Below, piece after piece: positions 50,156-58,081 of a stretch of DNA of 64,000 bases (the first letter of the stretch is position 1; each line of letters begins with the position of its first letter). Source of the DNA: an uncultured Enterocloster sp. (GTDB lineage Bacteria > Bacillota > Clostridia > Lachnospirales > Lachnospiraceae); NCBI GenBank assembly GCA_944384065.1, contig CALWRY010000003.1, positions 1 to 64,000 on the forward strand, given 5' to 3'. Under the pieces are notes generated by a model. That model made no database searches and was not told the DNA's origin. It saw only the letters and a list, made by a program, of their open reading frames with translations. The translations under genes were made by a program, and so were the position numbers.

Positions 50156-50338
50156 AGGAGAAGGTATTTCGTTTCTTATGGGGTGTAGCAAAAACTATAT
50201 AATGTATTGGGGGGTTACGTCTATTATAATAGCATAAGCCTCCAAAAAAGTGTGCACAAACATCCATTTTTTTCGAATTTCTTTTTGAGCATTTTATGGA
50301 TGTGCCGCAGGTCCCCGCTTCGTCTCCCACGTCATATA

Positions 50339-50833
50339 TCACAAAGGATCCGTTCCATTGCCCATGCGCACCGCCTGGGACAAGACCTCCAGCTTATGTA
50401 CATTTTCCCGATCCCCCTCCTTCTGCCTGGCTGCCTGACACCTCTGATAGAAATATTTGATAATGTCCTTGCGCGTAATAATCCCGATAAAGTACCGCTG
50501 ATCGTCCAGCACCGGGACAAAGTTTTGATTCAGCGCCTTGTCCACCAAATCCTCCATATCCGCGTCCGCCTTCACCGGCAGATTGTCGCACCGGCGCCGG
50601 ATAGCTGTGACAGGAACCTTTTCCGCCTCCCGCAGATTCAAATCGAACTGATTCTTAATCCCCCAAAGCAGATCCCCTTCCGTCAGCGTGCCTATGTACC
50701 TGCCCTTTTTGCTGACAATAGGCACTGCGGAATATTTGTGGTGTTCCATTTTCTCCAGTGCCTGGCGCAGCGTGTCGTCCTCACTGATGTAGGCCACATC
50801 GCTCTTGGGCGTCAAAAAAAACAAAATATTCAT
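50339..50833 (-). CDS. CBS-domain pair protein
   Basis: 164-aa protein made of two CBS domains (about 8-60: TLRQALEKMEHHKYSAVPIV, YIGTLTEGDLL; and about 75-130: VDKALNQNFVPVLDDQRY, FIGIITRKDII). CBS pairs bind adenine nucleotides and sense energy state; the free-standing kind often regulates unknown partners. MNILFFLTPKSDVAY is the start, with AAGGAG upstream. A TATACT -10 lies about 45 bp upstream without a clear -35. Single gene followed by two hairpins. Confidence 0.92.
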   Translation of the reverse strand: MNILFFLTPKSDVAYISEDDTLRQALEKMEHHKYSAVPIVSKKGRYIGTLTEGDLLWGIKNQFDLNLREAEKVPVTAIRRRCDNLPVKADADMEDLVDKALNQNFVPVLDDQRYFIGIITRKDIIKYFYQRCQAARQKEGDRENVHKLEVLSQAVRMGNGTDPL

Positions 50834-51034
50834 AGTGCCGCTCCTTTTCCATATTTCTACATTCAGTATAGTGCGGCGCTCTGAACCTCTTATGAACAAT
50901 TTCTTATGAAAGTTTAAACTTTATTAAAAATTCAAGCGGCGGGTAAACTGCCGCAAAAATAAGAGCCATGAGAACAGAAAGCTTTCGCCCCCTGTCTCTC
51001 ACAGCCCCTTGCTGCCGTCAAAATTTCCGCCCTC

Positions 51035-51790
51035 TCACTCCATATAGTCCAGCGGGTCCACGTTCTCTCCCTGGTGCTTCATTTCCAGGAATACGTTCAC
51101 TCCCTCCACGGAATAATACTTGGTGGGCTCCGCCACATAACCCAGCACCTGGCCCTTGGTAAGGTATTCCCCCTGAACCGCCGTTATCTCCTTGAGCTGG
51201 CCGCAGGTAACGGTGTAGTCATTTCCCAGATCCATGACCACATAGTTTCCGATCTCCTCGTTGGCGCCCACCTCCAGGACTCTGGCGTTGGCAGGGGCCT
51301 CCACCGGCGTGCTCACATCGGACTGGATCACAATGCCGGGATTGCACTTATACTGATCCAGGGTCGGGAAATAGATGGTCTTGTCCATGCTGTAGTCCAG
51401 GATCACATTGCCCCGCACCGGCCAGAGCATTCGGCTGTCCGCCGCAAAATCCAGCACCAAAGCCTGGGCTGCGGTTCTTCCCGCGCCGGCCTCCGCCGCC
51501 AGATCGTCCCCCCGGTTGGGGTTTGCAGCCACCGCTCCTTTCGTCTCGCTGTCCGCAGAAGCACTATCCTCCGGCCCAGCCGCCACCGCCCCTTTCGTCT
51601 CCTCCTTTGTCTCCTCTGCAATCAGCTCCTGATTCGGCATCTCCAGGTACGGACTTGTCTCCGCGCCTCTTCCTCTTTGTACGGTAATGATTCCTGCTGC
51701 GGCTACCAGAGTCAGCAGGCCTAAAACTAGTACGACAAGAAACAGCTTATCCTTGAACATCTGATTTACTTTGTCTCTCACGTTTATCAC
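51035..51790 (-). CDS. spoIIQ: SpoIIQ-like protein with degenerate LytM (M23) domain
   Basis: 251-aa membrane-anchored protein: TM at about 16-37 (LFLVVLVLGLLTLVAAAGII), an acidic Ala-rich linker, and a LytM/M23 domain from about 120. The zinc residues of M23 peptidases are replaced: the usual H-x-G-x-D appears as CNPGIVIQS, and the H-x-H strand as VFLEMKHQG. It is thus enzymatically inactive, like Bacillus SpoIIQ, which serves as the forespore half of the SpoIIQ-SpoIIIAH channel. It follows spoIID by about 30 bp, a common clostridial order, which supports the sporulation role. Confidence 0.82.
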   Translation of the reverse strand: MINVRDKVNQMFKDKLFLVVLVLGLLTLVAAAGIITVQRGRGAETSPYLEMPNQELIAEETKEETKGAVAAGPEDSASADSETKGAVAANPNRGDDLAAEAGAGRTAAQALVLDFAADSRMLWPVRGNVILDYSMDKTIYFPTLDQYKCNPGIVIQSDVSTPVEAPANARVLEVGANEEIGNYVVMDLGNDYTVTCGQLKEITAVQGEYLTKGQVLGYVAEPTKYYSVEGVNVFLEMKHQGENVDPLDYME

Positions 51791-51821
51791 CTCGGTACTA
51801 TTCTTACCAAACCGAGGCTCC

Positions 51822-52769
51822 TTATTCAGAAATCGAGATGTTTTTATAAAAATATCCCAGGATGTCCTCCGCCGTCCATCCGGCCCTGGCCTTTTCGTTG
51901 GCCGCGTGCTGGCTGAGGCCGTATCCGTGCCCCTTTCCCTTTACCGCAAACCGCAGCCCCTCCTCCGACGCTCCCACGGAAAAACAGGAGGAGGAAAGTC
52001 CAAGCGCGTACTGGATTTCCTCCCCTGTAAACACAACATTTCCTATCTGTATTTCCTCCACATAACCGGCCGTATCCCTAGATATAATCTGTATCCCCTC
52101 CGGAAGATCCTGGGGCGACACCTGTCTCGGGCCCGCGTCCCCCTCCGGGATGGAATTTATGGCCGCTGCCGCCTCCCCATAGGAGAAATTCATTGTCTCC
52201 TCAAAGTCCGCCGCCTCCATGTCCTCCGGGCAGTCCACGTTCTGAAAATAGGGGTGAAGAAAATCCCCCTGCCGCGTCATCCCTGCAGAGAGCCTGAAAA
52301 ACATGGGATCGATGAGCTCCCCCTCATAGGTGAGCAGCTGGCCCTCCGTGGCTTTTACCGCCTCCTCCACCTTCTCAAAATAGGCGGGAAACGCTGCGCT
52401 TCCCCACATTTCCTTTAACTGCTTCTGCTCCGGATAGTCAAGATCCAGGGCGGACTCCGCGATCTCGGATGTGCCGGCCGCCTCCATCTGGCGGCGTATG
52501 TAGGTTCTGGCAATGATGGCCTGGGCCTTCAGGGTCTCCGGCTCATAGTCCGCCGGGATCTGCATGGCGGTCACGCCTGTCAGATATTCCTCCATATCCA
52601 TATAATAGGATCCAGCGCCTCTGTCCAGCCAGACGCTGTACTTCCCAGCCGCAGACTGCTGTTGTTCATAAAAGGCCTCCTCCCCCCGCACTGTGCCTGT
52701 CCACGCCATAGTTCCCAGATAAGGTCCTGCCGCCAGGGCCGCAGCCGCCCACAAAAAACGCCGGTTCAT
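51822..52769 (-). CDS. spoIID: Stage II sporulation protein D (peptidoglycan lytic transglycosylase)
   Basis: 315-aa SpoIID, which degrades septal peptidoglycan during engulfment. N-terminal membrane anchor (RRFLWAAAALAAGPYLGTMA) followed by the SpoIID domain: MEEYLTGVTAMQIPADYEPE with the catalytic Glu region, LKAQAIIARTYIRRQME, and the C-terminal GKGHGYGLSQHAANEKARAG. The start at MNRRFLW has GGTGGAGG upstream. The upstream DNA (GCACATACT then CATATACT 15 nt later) loosely resembles a sigma-E promoter. Confidence 0.95.
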   Translation of the reverse strand: MNRRFLWAAAALAAGPYLGTMAWTGTVRGEEAFYEQQQSAAGKYSVWLDRGAGSYYMDMEEYLTGVTAMQIPADYEPETLKAQAIIARTYIRRQMEAAGTSEIAESALDLDYPEQKQLKEMWGSAAFPAYFEKVEEAVKATEGQLLTYEGELIDPMFFRLSAGMTRQGDFLHPYFQNVDCPEDMEAADFEETMNFSYGEAAAAINSIPEGDAGPRQVSPQDLPEGIQIISRDTAGYVEEIQIGNVVFTGEEIQYALGLSSSCFSVGASEEGLRFAVKGKGHGYGLSQHAANEKARAGWTAEDILGYFYKNISISE

Positions 52770-52924
52770 AGTCCTCCACCTCGCCTTCCGCTCCCCTCTG
52801 CCGGGAAAAGATATGCTGGTAAGAGTATATGCAGAGCGGAGGGGAAGTATGTGCGATGGCTGGCACCCGCCGCAATCCGATGGCTTCTGGGCGTAAACAG
52901 CAGTTTCCATGTATTATGTCATCG

Positions 52925-52953
52925 TTGACGGCGGCGCATTTTTAGGATAAAAT
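52925..52953 (+). promoter_or_regulatory. Promoter of the DUF4143 ATPase gene
   Basis: TTGACG (52925-52930), 17-bp spacer, TAAAAT (52948-52953). A small inverted repeat AAAGTAAACTTT follows at 52955-52966. Confidence 0.65.
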
Positions 52954-52996
52954 AAAGTAAACTTTATATTTTCTTAAAATCAAGGAGGCCATCGTT

Positions 52997-54223
52997 ATGT
53001 TATATATTGAGCGGACATTGGAACGGAAATTTTTGCGTATGAGTTCCTTTTTTAAAGCAGTGCTTGTAACAGGTGCGCGGCAGGTTGGTAAAACTACCAT
53101 GCTGAAACATTTGGCCGAGGGACAAAACCGTACTTACATTTCTATGGATAATGCAATGGCGAGAACCCTGGCCCGAACGGATCCCGTATTGTTCTTTCAG
53201 ACTTACAAGCCTCCCATCATCATTGACGAAATACAAAAAGCTCCGGAGCTATTTGAACAGATTAAAATCATGTGCGATGAAACCGAAGAAAGAGGCTTGT
53301 TTTGGCTGACTGGCTCCCAGCAGTATAAGATGATGAAAAATATTCGTGATACGCTGGCCGGAAGAATTGGGATTCTGGAGCTATACAGCCTTTCCAAAAA
53401 TGAAGTAGACGGAGAAGTTTTTACGAACAAACTGGACTTCTCTTTGCCATGCCTTTTGGAGCGGCAGAAGGCGGCGAAAAAGAATGATATTGTAGATGTA
53501 TTCGAGCATATCTGGCGCGGCGGGATGCCTGACGCGCTGCGAGCCGATGCCGAGCAGAGACAGGAGTATTTCAATTCTTATATTGAAACCTACCTGATGC
53601 GGGATGTAACAGAAGAAGGCGGTATTACCGATTCTGTACGTTTCCGAAAATTTCTTGCTGCCTGTGCTGCCTTGACGGCCGAACAGGTTAATTATAAAAC
53701 TTTGGCGGAAACAGCCGAAATTTCCCAGCCCACAGCCAAAGAGTGGCTGCGGATCTTACAGGGGCTAGGCATTGTCTACCTTCTGTCTCCCTTTGCCAAT
53801 AATGAATTGAAGCGATTGGCAAAAACACCCAAACTGTATTTCTGTGATACCGGATTATGTGCCTATCTGTCGATGTGGCTTACCAGGGACACTTTGATGC
53901 AGGGTGCGGCAAGCGGACATTACTTTGAAAACTATGTTGTGATCGAGCTTTTGAAAAATTTTTCTTACTCAGCAGATAAAGCAAACCTGACGTACTACCG
54001 GGACTCCAATGCAAAAGAAATTGATGTGATTATAGAAGAAAATGGACTGGTTCATCCGCTGGAAATCAAGAAATCCGCAAATCCTGATCGCAGAGAAATC
54101 AAAAAATACCAGGTACTCGACAAGACAACCTTAGAACGTGGCAGCGGCGGTATTGTCTGTATGTGCGAAGAAGTAATACCGATTGATCAGAAAAACTGCT
54201 TTATTCCCTGCAATCTAATATAA
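52997..54223 (+). CDS. AAA ATPase with C-terminal DUF4143 domain
   Basis: 408-aa P-loop ATPase. Walker A is VTGARQVGKTTML (about 24-36), Walker B PIIIDEIQKAPEL (about 74-86) and sensor 1 FWLTGSQQY. The C-terminal DUF4143 region (YNYKTL-type HTH at about 235, then LYFCDTGLCAYLSMWLTRD and NYVVIELLKN) resembles a nuclease-like fold with EIDVIIEENG and PLEIKKSANPD. Such proteins are abundant in gut bacteria and function is unknown; some are suspected of mobile or defence roles. AT-richer codon use and plus-strand location differ from neighbours, suggesting acquisition. AAGGAGG precedes the ATG. Confidence 0.92.
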   Translation: MLYIERTLERKFLRMSSFFKAVLVTGARQVGKTTMLKHLAEGQNRTYISMDNAMARTLARTDPVLFFQTYKPPIIIDEIQKAPELFEQIKIMCDETEERGLFWLTGSQQYKMMKNIRDTLAGRIGILELYSLSKNEVDGEVFTNKLDFSLPCLLERQKAAKKNDIVDVFEHIWRGGMPDALRADAEQRQEYFNSYIETYLMRDVTEEGGITDSVRFRKFLAACAALTAEQVNYKTLAETAEISQPTAKEWLRILQGLGIVYLLSPFANNELKRLAKTPKLYFCDTGLCAYLSMWLTRDTLMQGAASGHYFENYVVIELLKNFSYSADKANLTYYRDSNAKEIDVIIEENGLVHPLEIKKSANPDRREIKKYQVLDKTTLERGSGGIVCMCEEVIPIDQKNCFIPCNLI

Positions 54224-54235
54224 TTTGAAGTCGGT

Positions 54236-54382
54236 TCAGACCCCTTCACTCCCCAACGTGTAGCGCATAGAAGAAAATTCCGGCATAAAACCATGCCGGT
54301 TGCGCTGTACGCGTCAATCCAGATATGGGGAGTTCTCCCAAACAATGTAATTTTTTCAAATCCCAGACATCTTTGGTGCTCC
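54236..54382 (-). pseudogene. Decayed duplicate fragment of the adjacent TIM-barrel isomerase gene
   Basis: This stretch copies two pieces of the isomerase gene at 57165-58019: 54236-54293 matches about 57752-57810, and 54304-54382 matches about 57868-57947, with roughly 60 bp deleted between. Shared runs include CCGGCATAAAACCA and ACAATGTAATTTTTTCAAAT. Orientation is the same as the full gene. It has no intact frame, so it is a non-functional relic of a duplication. Confidence 0.85.
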
Positions 54383-54392
54383 TAACTTTCAC

Positions 54393-54421
54393 TTGCCATT
54401 CTTCTTTCATTTTCATATAAT
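54393..54421 (+). promoter_or_regulatory. Promoter upstream of the chimeric remnant
   Basis: TTGCCA (54393-54398), 17-bp spacer, TATAAT (54416-54421). It is followed by an 8-bp hairpin GGCAGCCG/CGGCTGCC (54430-54453) and a GGAGG site before the ATG at 54482. Confidence 0.6.
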
Positions 54422-54481
54422 TATGATACGGCAGCCGTTCCTAATCGGCTGCCCAATCTAGTCATAGGAGGAAAGGTCATC

Positions 54482-54986
54482 ATGATGAACGCTTCTGTCA
54501 GCGCCCTTTTAGATGCTCAAAAAGCTCTTGAGGGGGTTGCCGAGAGTCTGGGAGTCCACACAGAACAGGATGTAGTTGATATGGTAAAAGAAATCCGCAA
54601 GGAAAGGGATGCGTCCGGAAGGCGTATATGTCAGACAAGGTTATTCTTCGGTTCCGGCTACCGATACGGCGATTCGCCGTATGATTAAGGAAACAGACGG
54701 GGATCGCTTTGAAGCGATGCGCTCTCTGAACCAGGAACTCACATTTGGAGCTGCGAAAAAAGAATTTGACCTTCGGAATGTAGAATTTGGTCCGCAGCAA
54801 ATGCGTACTTTGAAATTGGTCAATCAGGATAACCTTTATAGCAATTTAGGGCTGCTTCTGTCCGACCAATACGTCCATACGATTAATAAAGTATGGGGAA
54901 TTACCGGGGATCGGAATTTTGCTGATGTTAAAATCAAAAAGCCCTTAATCCTGACCCCCGCAGAATTCATCGCCAAATATCTCTAA
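54482..54986 (+). pseudogene. Chimeric remnant: antitoxin-like N-terminus, AlbA/Schlafen-type middle, PIN-domain-like C-terminus
   Basis: Three unrelated pieces are joined. 54482-54608 reads MMNASVSALLDAQKALEGVA and continues to MVKEIRKERD, like the start of a small antitoxin. In another frame (54609-54880) follows RQGYSSVPATDTAIRRMIKE, then MRSLNQELTFGAAKKEF and YSNLGLLLSDQYVHTI, typical of ATP-binding AlbA_2/Schlafen-like regulators but stopping abruptly. The last 31 codons (VWGITGDRNFADVKIKKPLI, LTPAEFIAKYL) resemble the end of a PIN-domain toxin. The upstream frame stops at 54688. Either a frameshifted pseudogene or a deletion scar of several genes; 54609-54986 alone could still be translated. 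Confidence 0.7.
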
Positions 54987-55002
54987 CTTTCATTTTTCAG
55001 CG

Positions 55003-56343
55003 CTACTTCACCCCTTTACACAGCCAGGCCTCCCCCCGGAACCGCAAGAAGCATGCGATGGCCCTGAAAAGCCAGTCACAGTACATCGCGATCCACACGC
55101 ATTTCACCCCCAGCTCCGGGAAAAGCCACACCAGGAAATAGCTGCCTCCCACCCGGAATATCCACATAACCGCAAAGGACATCACCATGGTGAAGCGCAC
55201 GTCCCCGGCCGCTTTGAGGGCGTTCGTCGTGGTAAAGCCCATAGGCCAGATCAGGGTGCAGACCACGCCGTGGGTCAGGAGCATCCAGACCGCTATCTCC
55301 TTGGTCGCATCCGTCAGGTTATACAGATCGCCGATCAGCGAGGCAAAAAGCATGGAGAGTACGCAGCAGATGCCCTGGAGGATATAGACCAGCCGGATGA
55401 GATAGACCGAATACCTCCGGGCCTGCTCCTTCTCCCCCGCGCCTATGCACTGCCCCACAATGGTGATCATTCCTATCCCCGCTCCGGCTCCCGGCATGTG
55501 GAGAAACTCCGTCACGGTGAGAGACACCGCATTGGCTGCAATCGCCGAAGTCCCAAAGCTAGTCACCAGACTCTGCACCAGGAGACGTCCGATATAAAAC
55601 ATGCTGCTCTCCAGCGTTGTGGGCACAGAGAGGTTAAATACAGCCGCCGCCCGCCTTCTGGTAAACCTCCACTGAAGGGGAGAGGGGACCGGAAGAATGG
55701 TCTGGCCTTTTAAAACCATGAAAAACAGGAATACGCTGACCGCCGCCCGGGACAGAAGGGAGGCAAACCCCGCTCCGAACACGCCCCAGCCAAGGCCGAA
55801 GATGAATATGGCGTTCATCACGATATTCATCAAATTCATCACCAGGGAGGCCTTGAAGGAGAGCCGCGTATAGCCCAGGGCACGCATGATGGCGGCACTG
55901 CAGCAGAACAGGGCGATAAAGGGATAGGAGATGCCGGACAGCCAGAAGTAAATCTGCGCATTCTCCATAACCTGGGGCTCAATGGATCCGTAGAGCTGCC
56001 CCAGGATCCGCCTGTTCCCCCAGAATGCAGCGGCCATAAGCCCCAGGCCCAGGATCAGCACCAGCATCGCCAGGTGCTGCACGGCGTCAGCCGCATCCTT
56101 CGCCCGCTTCTTTCCTATGTACTGGGAGCAGAGAATCGCCCCGCCGGTAGAGAAGGCTGTCAGGGCGCTGTTTATGAGCTGATTGATAAAGTCCACCAGG
56201 GATACGGCGGAAATCGCGTATTCTCCCAGCCCGCTGACCATAATCACATCGAACATGCCCACAGCGGCCATGAGGAGCTGTTCCATAATCAGCGGGATGA
56301 TGAGGTTGTATACTTGTTTTTTGGTGAATAGCGGGTTGTTCAT
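55003..56343 (-). CDS. MATE-family multidrug/drug:sodium antiporter
   Basis: 446-aa membrane protein with about twelve helices in two MATE halves (LFTKKQVYNLIIPLIMEQLL at the start; TLESSMFYIGRLLVQSLVTS at the start of half two). It exports cationic compounds using an ion gradient. The ATG at 56343 follows GGAGTAGGACA. Its 5' end overlaps the stop region of the second isomerase gene, so it is probably the last gene of the cupin/ABC/isomerase operon; it might export a toxic intermediate or product. Substrate unknown. Confidence 0.92.
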   Translation of the reverse strand: MNNPLFTKKQVYNLIIPLIMEQLLMAAVGMFDVIMVSGLGEYAISAVSLVDFINQLINSALTAFSTGGAILCSQYIGKKRAKDAADAVQHLAMLVLILGLGLMAAAFWGNRRILGQLYGSIEPQVMENAQIYFWLSGISYPFIALFCCSAAIMRALGYTRLSFKASLVMNLMNIVMNAIFIFGLGWGVFGAGFASLLSRAAVSVFLFFMVLKGQTILPVPSPLQWRFTRRRAAAVFNLSVPTTLESSMFYIGRLLVQSLVTSFGTSAIAANAVSLTVTEFLHMPGAGAGIGMITIVGQCIGAGEKEQARRYSVYLIRLVYILQGICCVLSMLFASLIGDLYNLTDATKEIAVWMLLTHGVVCTLIWPMGFTTTNALKAAGDVRFTMVMSFAVMWIFRVGGSYFLVWLFPELGVKCVWIAMYCDWLFRAIACFLRFRGEAWLCKGVK

Positions 56344-56347
56344 TGTC

Positions 56348-57175
56348 CTACTCCACAAAGGGTTCTAATATTTTAAGCGCCTTCCGGTCGGCCTCCCTGG
56401 GATTCGTAAAATACCGGCTCCCGGAGGTCTCTAAAGACAGGCAGCCTTTATAATTGTGCCGGATCATAGTCATCATCATGTCATCCAGCGGGGATTTTCC
56501 ATCGCCCCAGGTCAGATGCATGCCGTCCACAAAATGCATGGTACATATCTTATCGCCAAATGCGGCAAACCAGTCCTCCAGCCGCTCTTTATTGTAGGCG
56601 ATGGCCCCTGTATCCCCCAAAATGCGAAATCCAGGATGGTTGACCTCCCGCTCCATCCGTATGGTATCCTCAAGCGTAACCACCAGGTTGGTCTCACAGG
56701 ATTTAAGGCTCTCCATAGCCACCGTTACCCCGTGGGCCTGCCCCTCCTCGCAGAGGCGGCGGATCATATCCGCGGCCCGCTTAAAGGCTTCCTCCCTGTC
56801 GTGATTCCAGTAACCCCATCCGGAGCTTATGGTCATGCAGGGAACTCCCAGCTCCTCGCAGGCCAGTATCCCATTTTTAAAATACTGGAACATATGCTCT
56901 CTCTGCTCTGGCTCCTCCTCCGCAATCTGGTAGCGGTAATTGGATCCCGTCACCAGGAAGCAAAGGATGGATAGGCCCCGGCCTTCCACGTCTCTCCGGA
57001 GCTTTACACAGTCCTGGTAGGAGAGATAGTCACAGTCAAAATGAGGCGGGCCGCCCCAGATGGAAATAGCGGAAAGCCCCAGCTCCTCCATGGAATCCAG
57101 GAAATATTCAAAGGAATGCCACTTATATATCAGGTTCATCCCTGCAATTTGCCCTCTGCTCAGCTTATTCGCCAT
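56348..57175 (-). CDS. Sugar phosphate isomerase/epimerase family TIM barrel 2
   Basis: 275-aa AP-endonuclease-2/xylose-isomerase-like TIM barrel, as in IolE, IolI, Hyi and ketose 3-epimerases. The four metal ligands look intact: Glu in AMESLKSCETNLV, Asp in FRILGDTGAIAYN, His in ICTMHFVDGMHLTWGDG and Glu in CLSLETSGSRYF. Start MANKLSRGQIAGMNL overlaps the end of isomerase 1 by 11 nt. With the related but degenerate isomerase 1 it may act on the imported compound or form a heteromer. Substrate unknown. Confidence 0.9.
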   Translation of the reverse strand: MANKLSRGQIAGMNLIYKWHSFEYFLDSMEELGLSAISIWGGPPHFDCDYLSYQDCVKLRRDVEGRGLSILCFLVTGSNYRYQIAEEEPEQREHMFQYFKNGILACEELGVPCMTISSGWGYWNHDREEAFKRAADMIRRLCEEGQAHGVTVAMESLKSCETNLVVTLEDTIRMEREVNHPGFRILGDTGAIAYNKERLEDWFAAFGDKICTMHFVDGMHLTWGDGKSPLDDMMMTMIRHNYKGCLSLETSGSRYFTNPREADRKALKILEPFVE

Positions 57176-58019
57176 GTTCCCCGCCTCCTTCCTCCAGTAT
57201 CCATGAAATCATCCTCGCGCTGCTCTCGTCAGCCGCCCACGGCTTGCTTAAGTAATCCCGAATCATATAATGGCAGCTGATAGCACCCGCATACGCGCCT
57301 TCCTCCAGAGCTTCTAAAACATCCCGAAGATTCAGGTAGCCGTCTCCCCAGTAATACCGGCCCCCGTCAAACTTGGAGTTCGAAAGATTCACATAGGTCA
57401 GGCGGGTCCCAAAGGCTTCCAGCCACTCCTTTAGAGTTTCCCCCGCTTCATAGACCGAGGCTGTGTCCACCCCCACCTCCACATTTACTCCATCTGCCCA
57501 TTCCATAGCCCTCTTCATATCCTCTATGGTGCGTATGCGGTTTGTGGCGTCCTCATGCTGATTTAAGAGGATCAGACGGATATCATAGGATCCGGCCATT
57601 TCCCCCAATCTCCTCAAGGCCTCTTTCAAACGCCTGTCCCGTTCTTCCTCTGTGCGATCAAGGAGGTATCCGTTGGCTGTCACAATCATGGAGCCGCACT
57701 CCAGCTTTGCGGTAAAATCCAGGCAGCGCCTTAAATACTCCCAGGTTTTCTGCTCAGAACCCCCTTCACTCCCCAGCGTGTAGCGCATAGAGGAAAATTC
57801 CGGCATAAAACCATTAATAGACAGGCCCTGATCTTCTGCTTCCTTTTTTATCTTTTCCCCGTCGGTGGCGCCGTAAGCGTCAATCCAGACATGGGGCGTT
57901 CCCCCAAACAATGTAATTTTTTCAAATCCCAGACGTCTTTGGTGCTCCAAAAATGTCGAAAATGGATAAAACCGATAATGTATATTGGAATTCCCTATAT
58001 CCTTTCTCCTGAAAACCAT
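57165..58019 (-). CDS. Sugar phosphate isomerase/epimerase family TIM barrel 1, altered metal site
   Basis: 284-aa member of the same TIM-barrel family (NIHYRFYPFSTFLEHQRRLG, ITLFGGTPHVWIDAYGATDG). Only the second metal ligand (Asp in VEVGVDTASVYEAG) is clear. The first Glu position reads LILLNQHEDATN, the His position TYVNLSNSKFDGG and the last Glu AISCHYMIRDY. Metal binding is thus probably lost or changed. The start MVFRRKD follows GGAGGATAT. Upstream gene: ABC binding protein, about 60 bp away. A decayed copy of part of this gene lies at 54236-54382. Confidence 0.85.
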   Translation of the reverse strand: MVFRRKDIGNSNIHYRFYPFSTFLEHQRRLGFEKITLFGGTPHVWIDAYGATDGEKIKKEAEDQGLSINGFMPEFSSMRYTLGSEGGSEQKTWEYLRRCLDFTAKLECGSMIVTANGYLLDRTEEERDRRLKEALRRLGEMAGSYDIRLILLNQHEDATNRIRTIEDMKRAMEWADGVNVEVGVDTASVYEAGETLKEWLEAFGTRLTYVNLSNSKFDGGRYYWGDGYLNLRDVLEALEEGAYAGAISCHYMIRDYLSKPWAADESSARMISWILEEGGGEHGE

Positions 58020-58081
58020 ATATCCTCCAAAAAAGGAGGGCGCAAAGCGTCCGCCGGCTGCGCCCTCCCTATTTTTCATTC

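Larger units (their letters stand above)
49782..50338. other. Gene-poor 557-bp intergenic region
   Basis: It holds the TSUP promoter, a 34-codon minus-strand open frame (about 49911-50015, starting MECNANEESPF) without a convincing ribosome site, two strong hairpins at 50071-50155, and a minus-strand TATAAT (50224-50219) lacking a -35. An AT-rich stretch at 50180-50280 separates these from the CBS gene. A small RNA running from near 50212 to the hairpins is possible but unproven. Confidence 0.35.

Noticed and set aside
51035..51790. Active M23 endopeptidase
   Set aside because: The zinc-binding residues of both M23 motifs are replaced, and spoIID lies directly upstream, so a SpoIIQ role is preferred.
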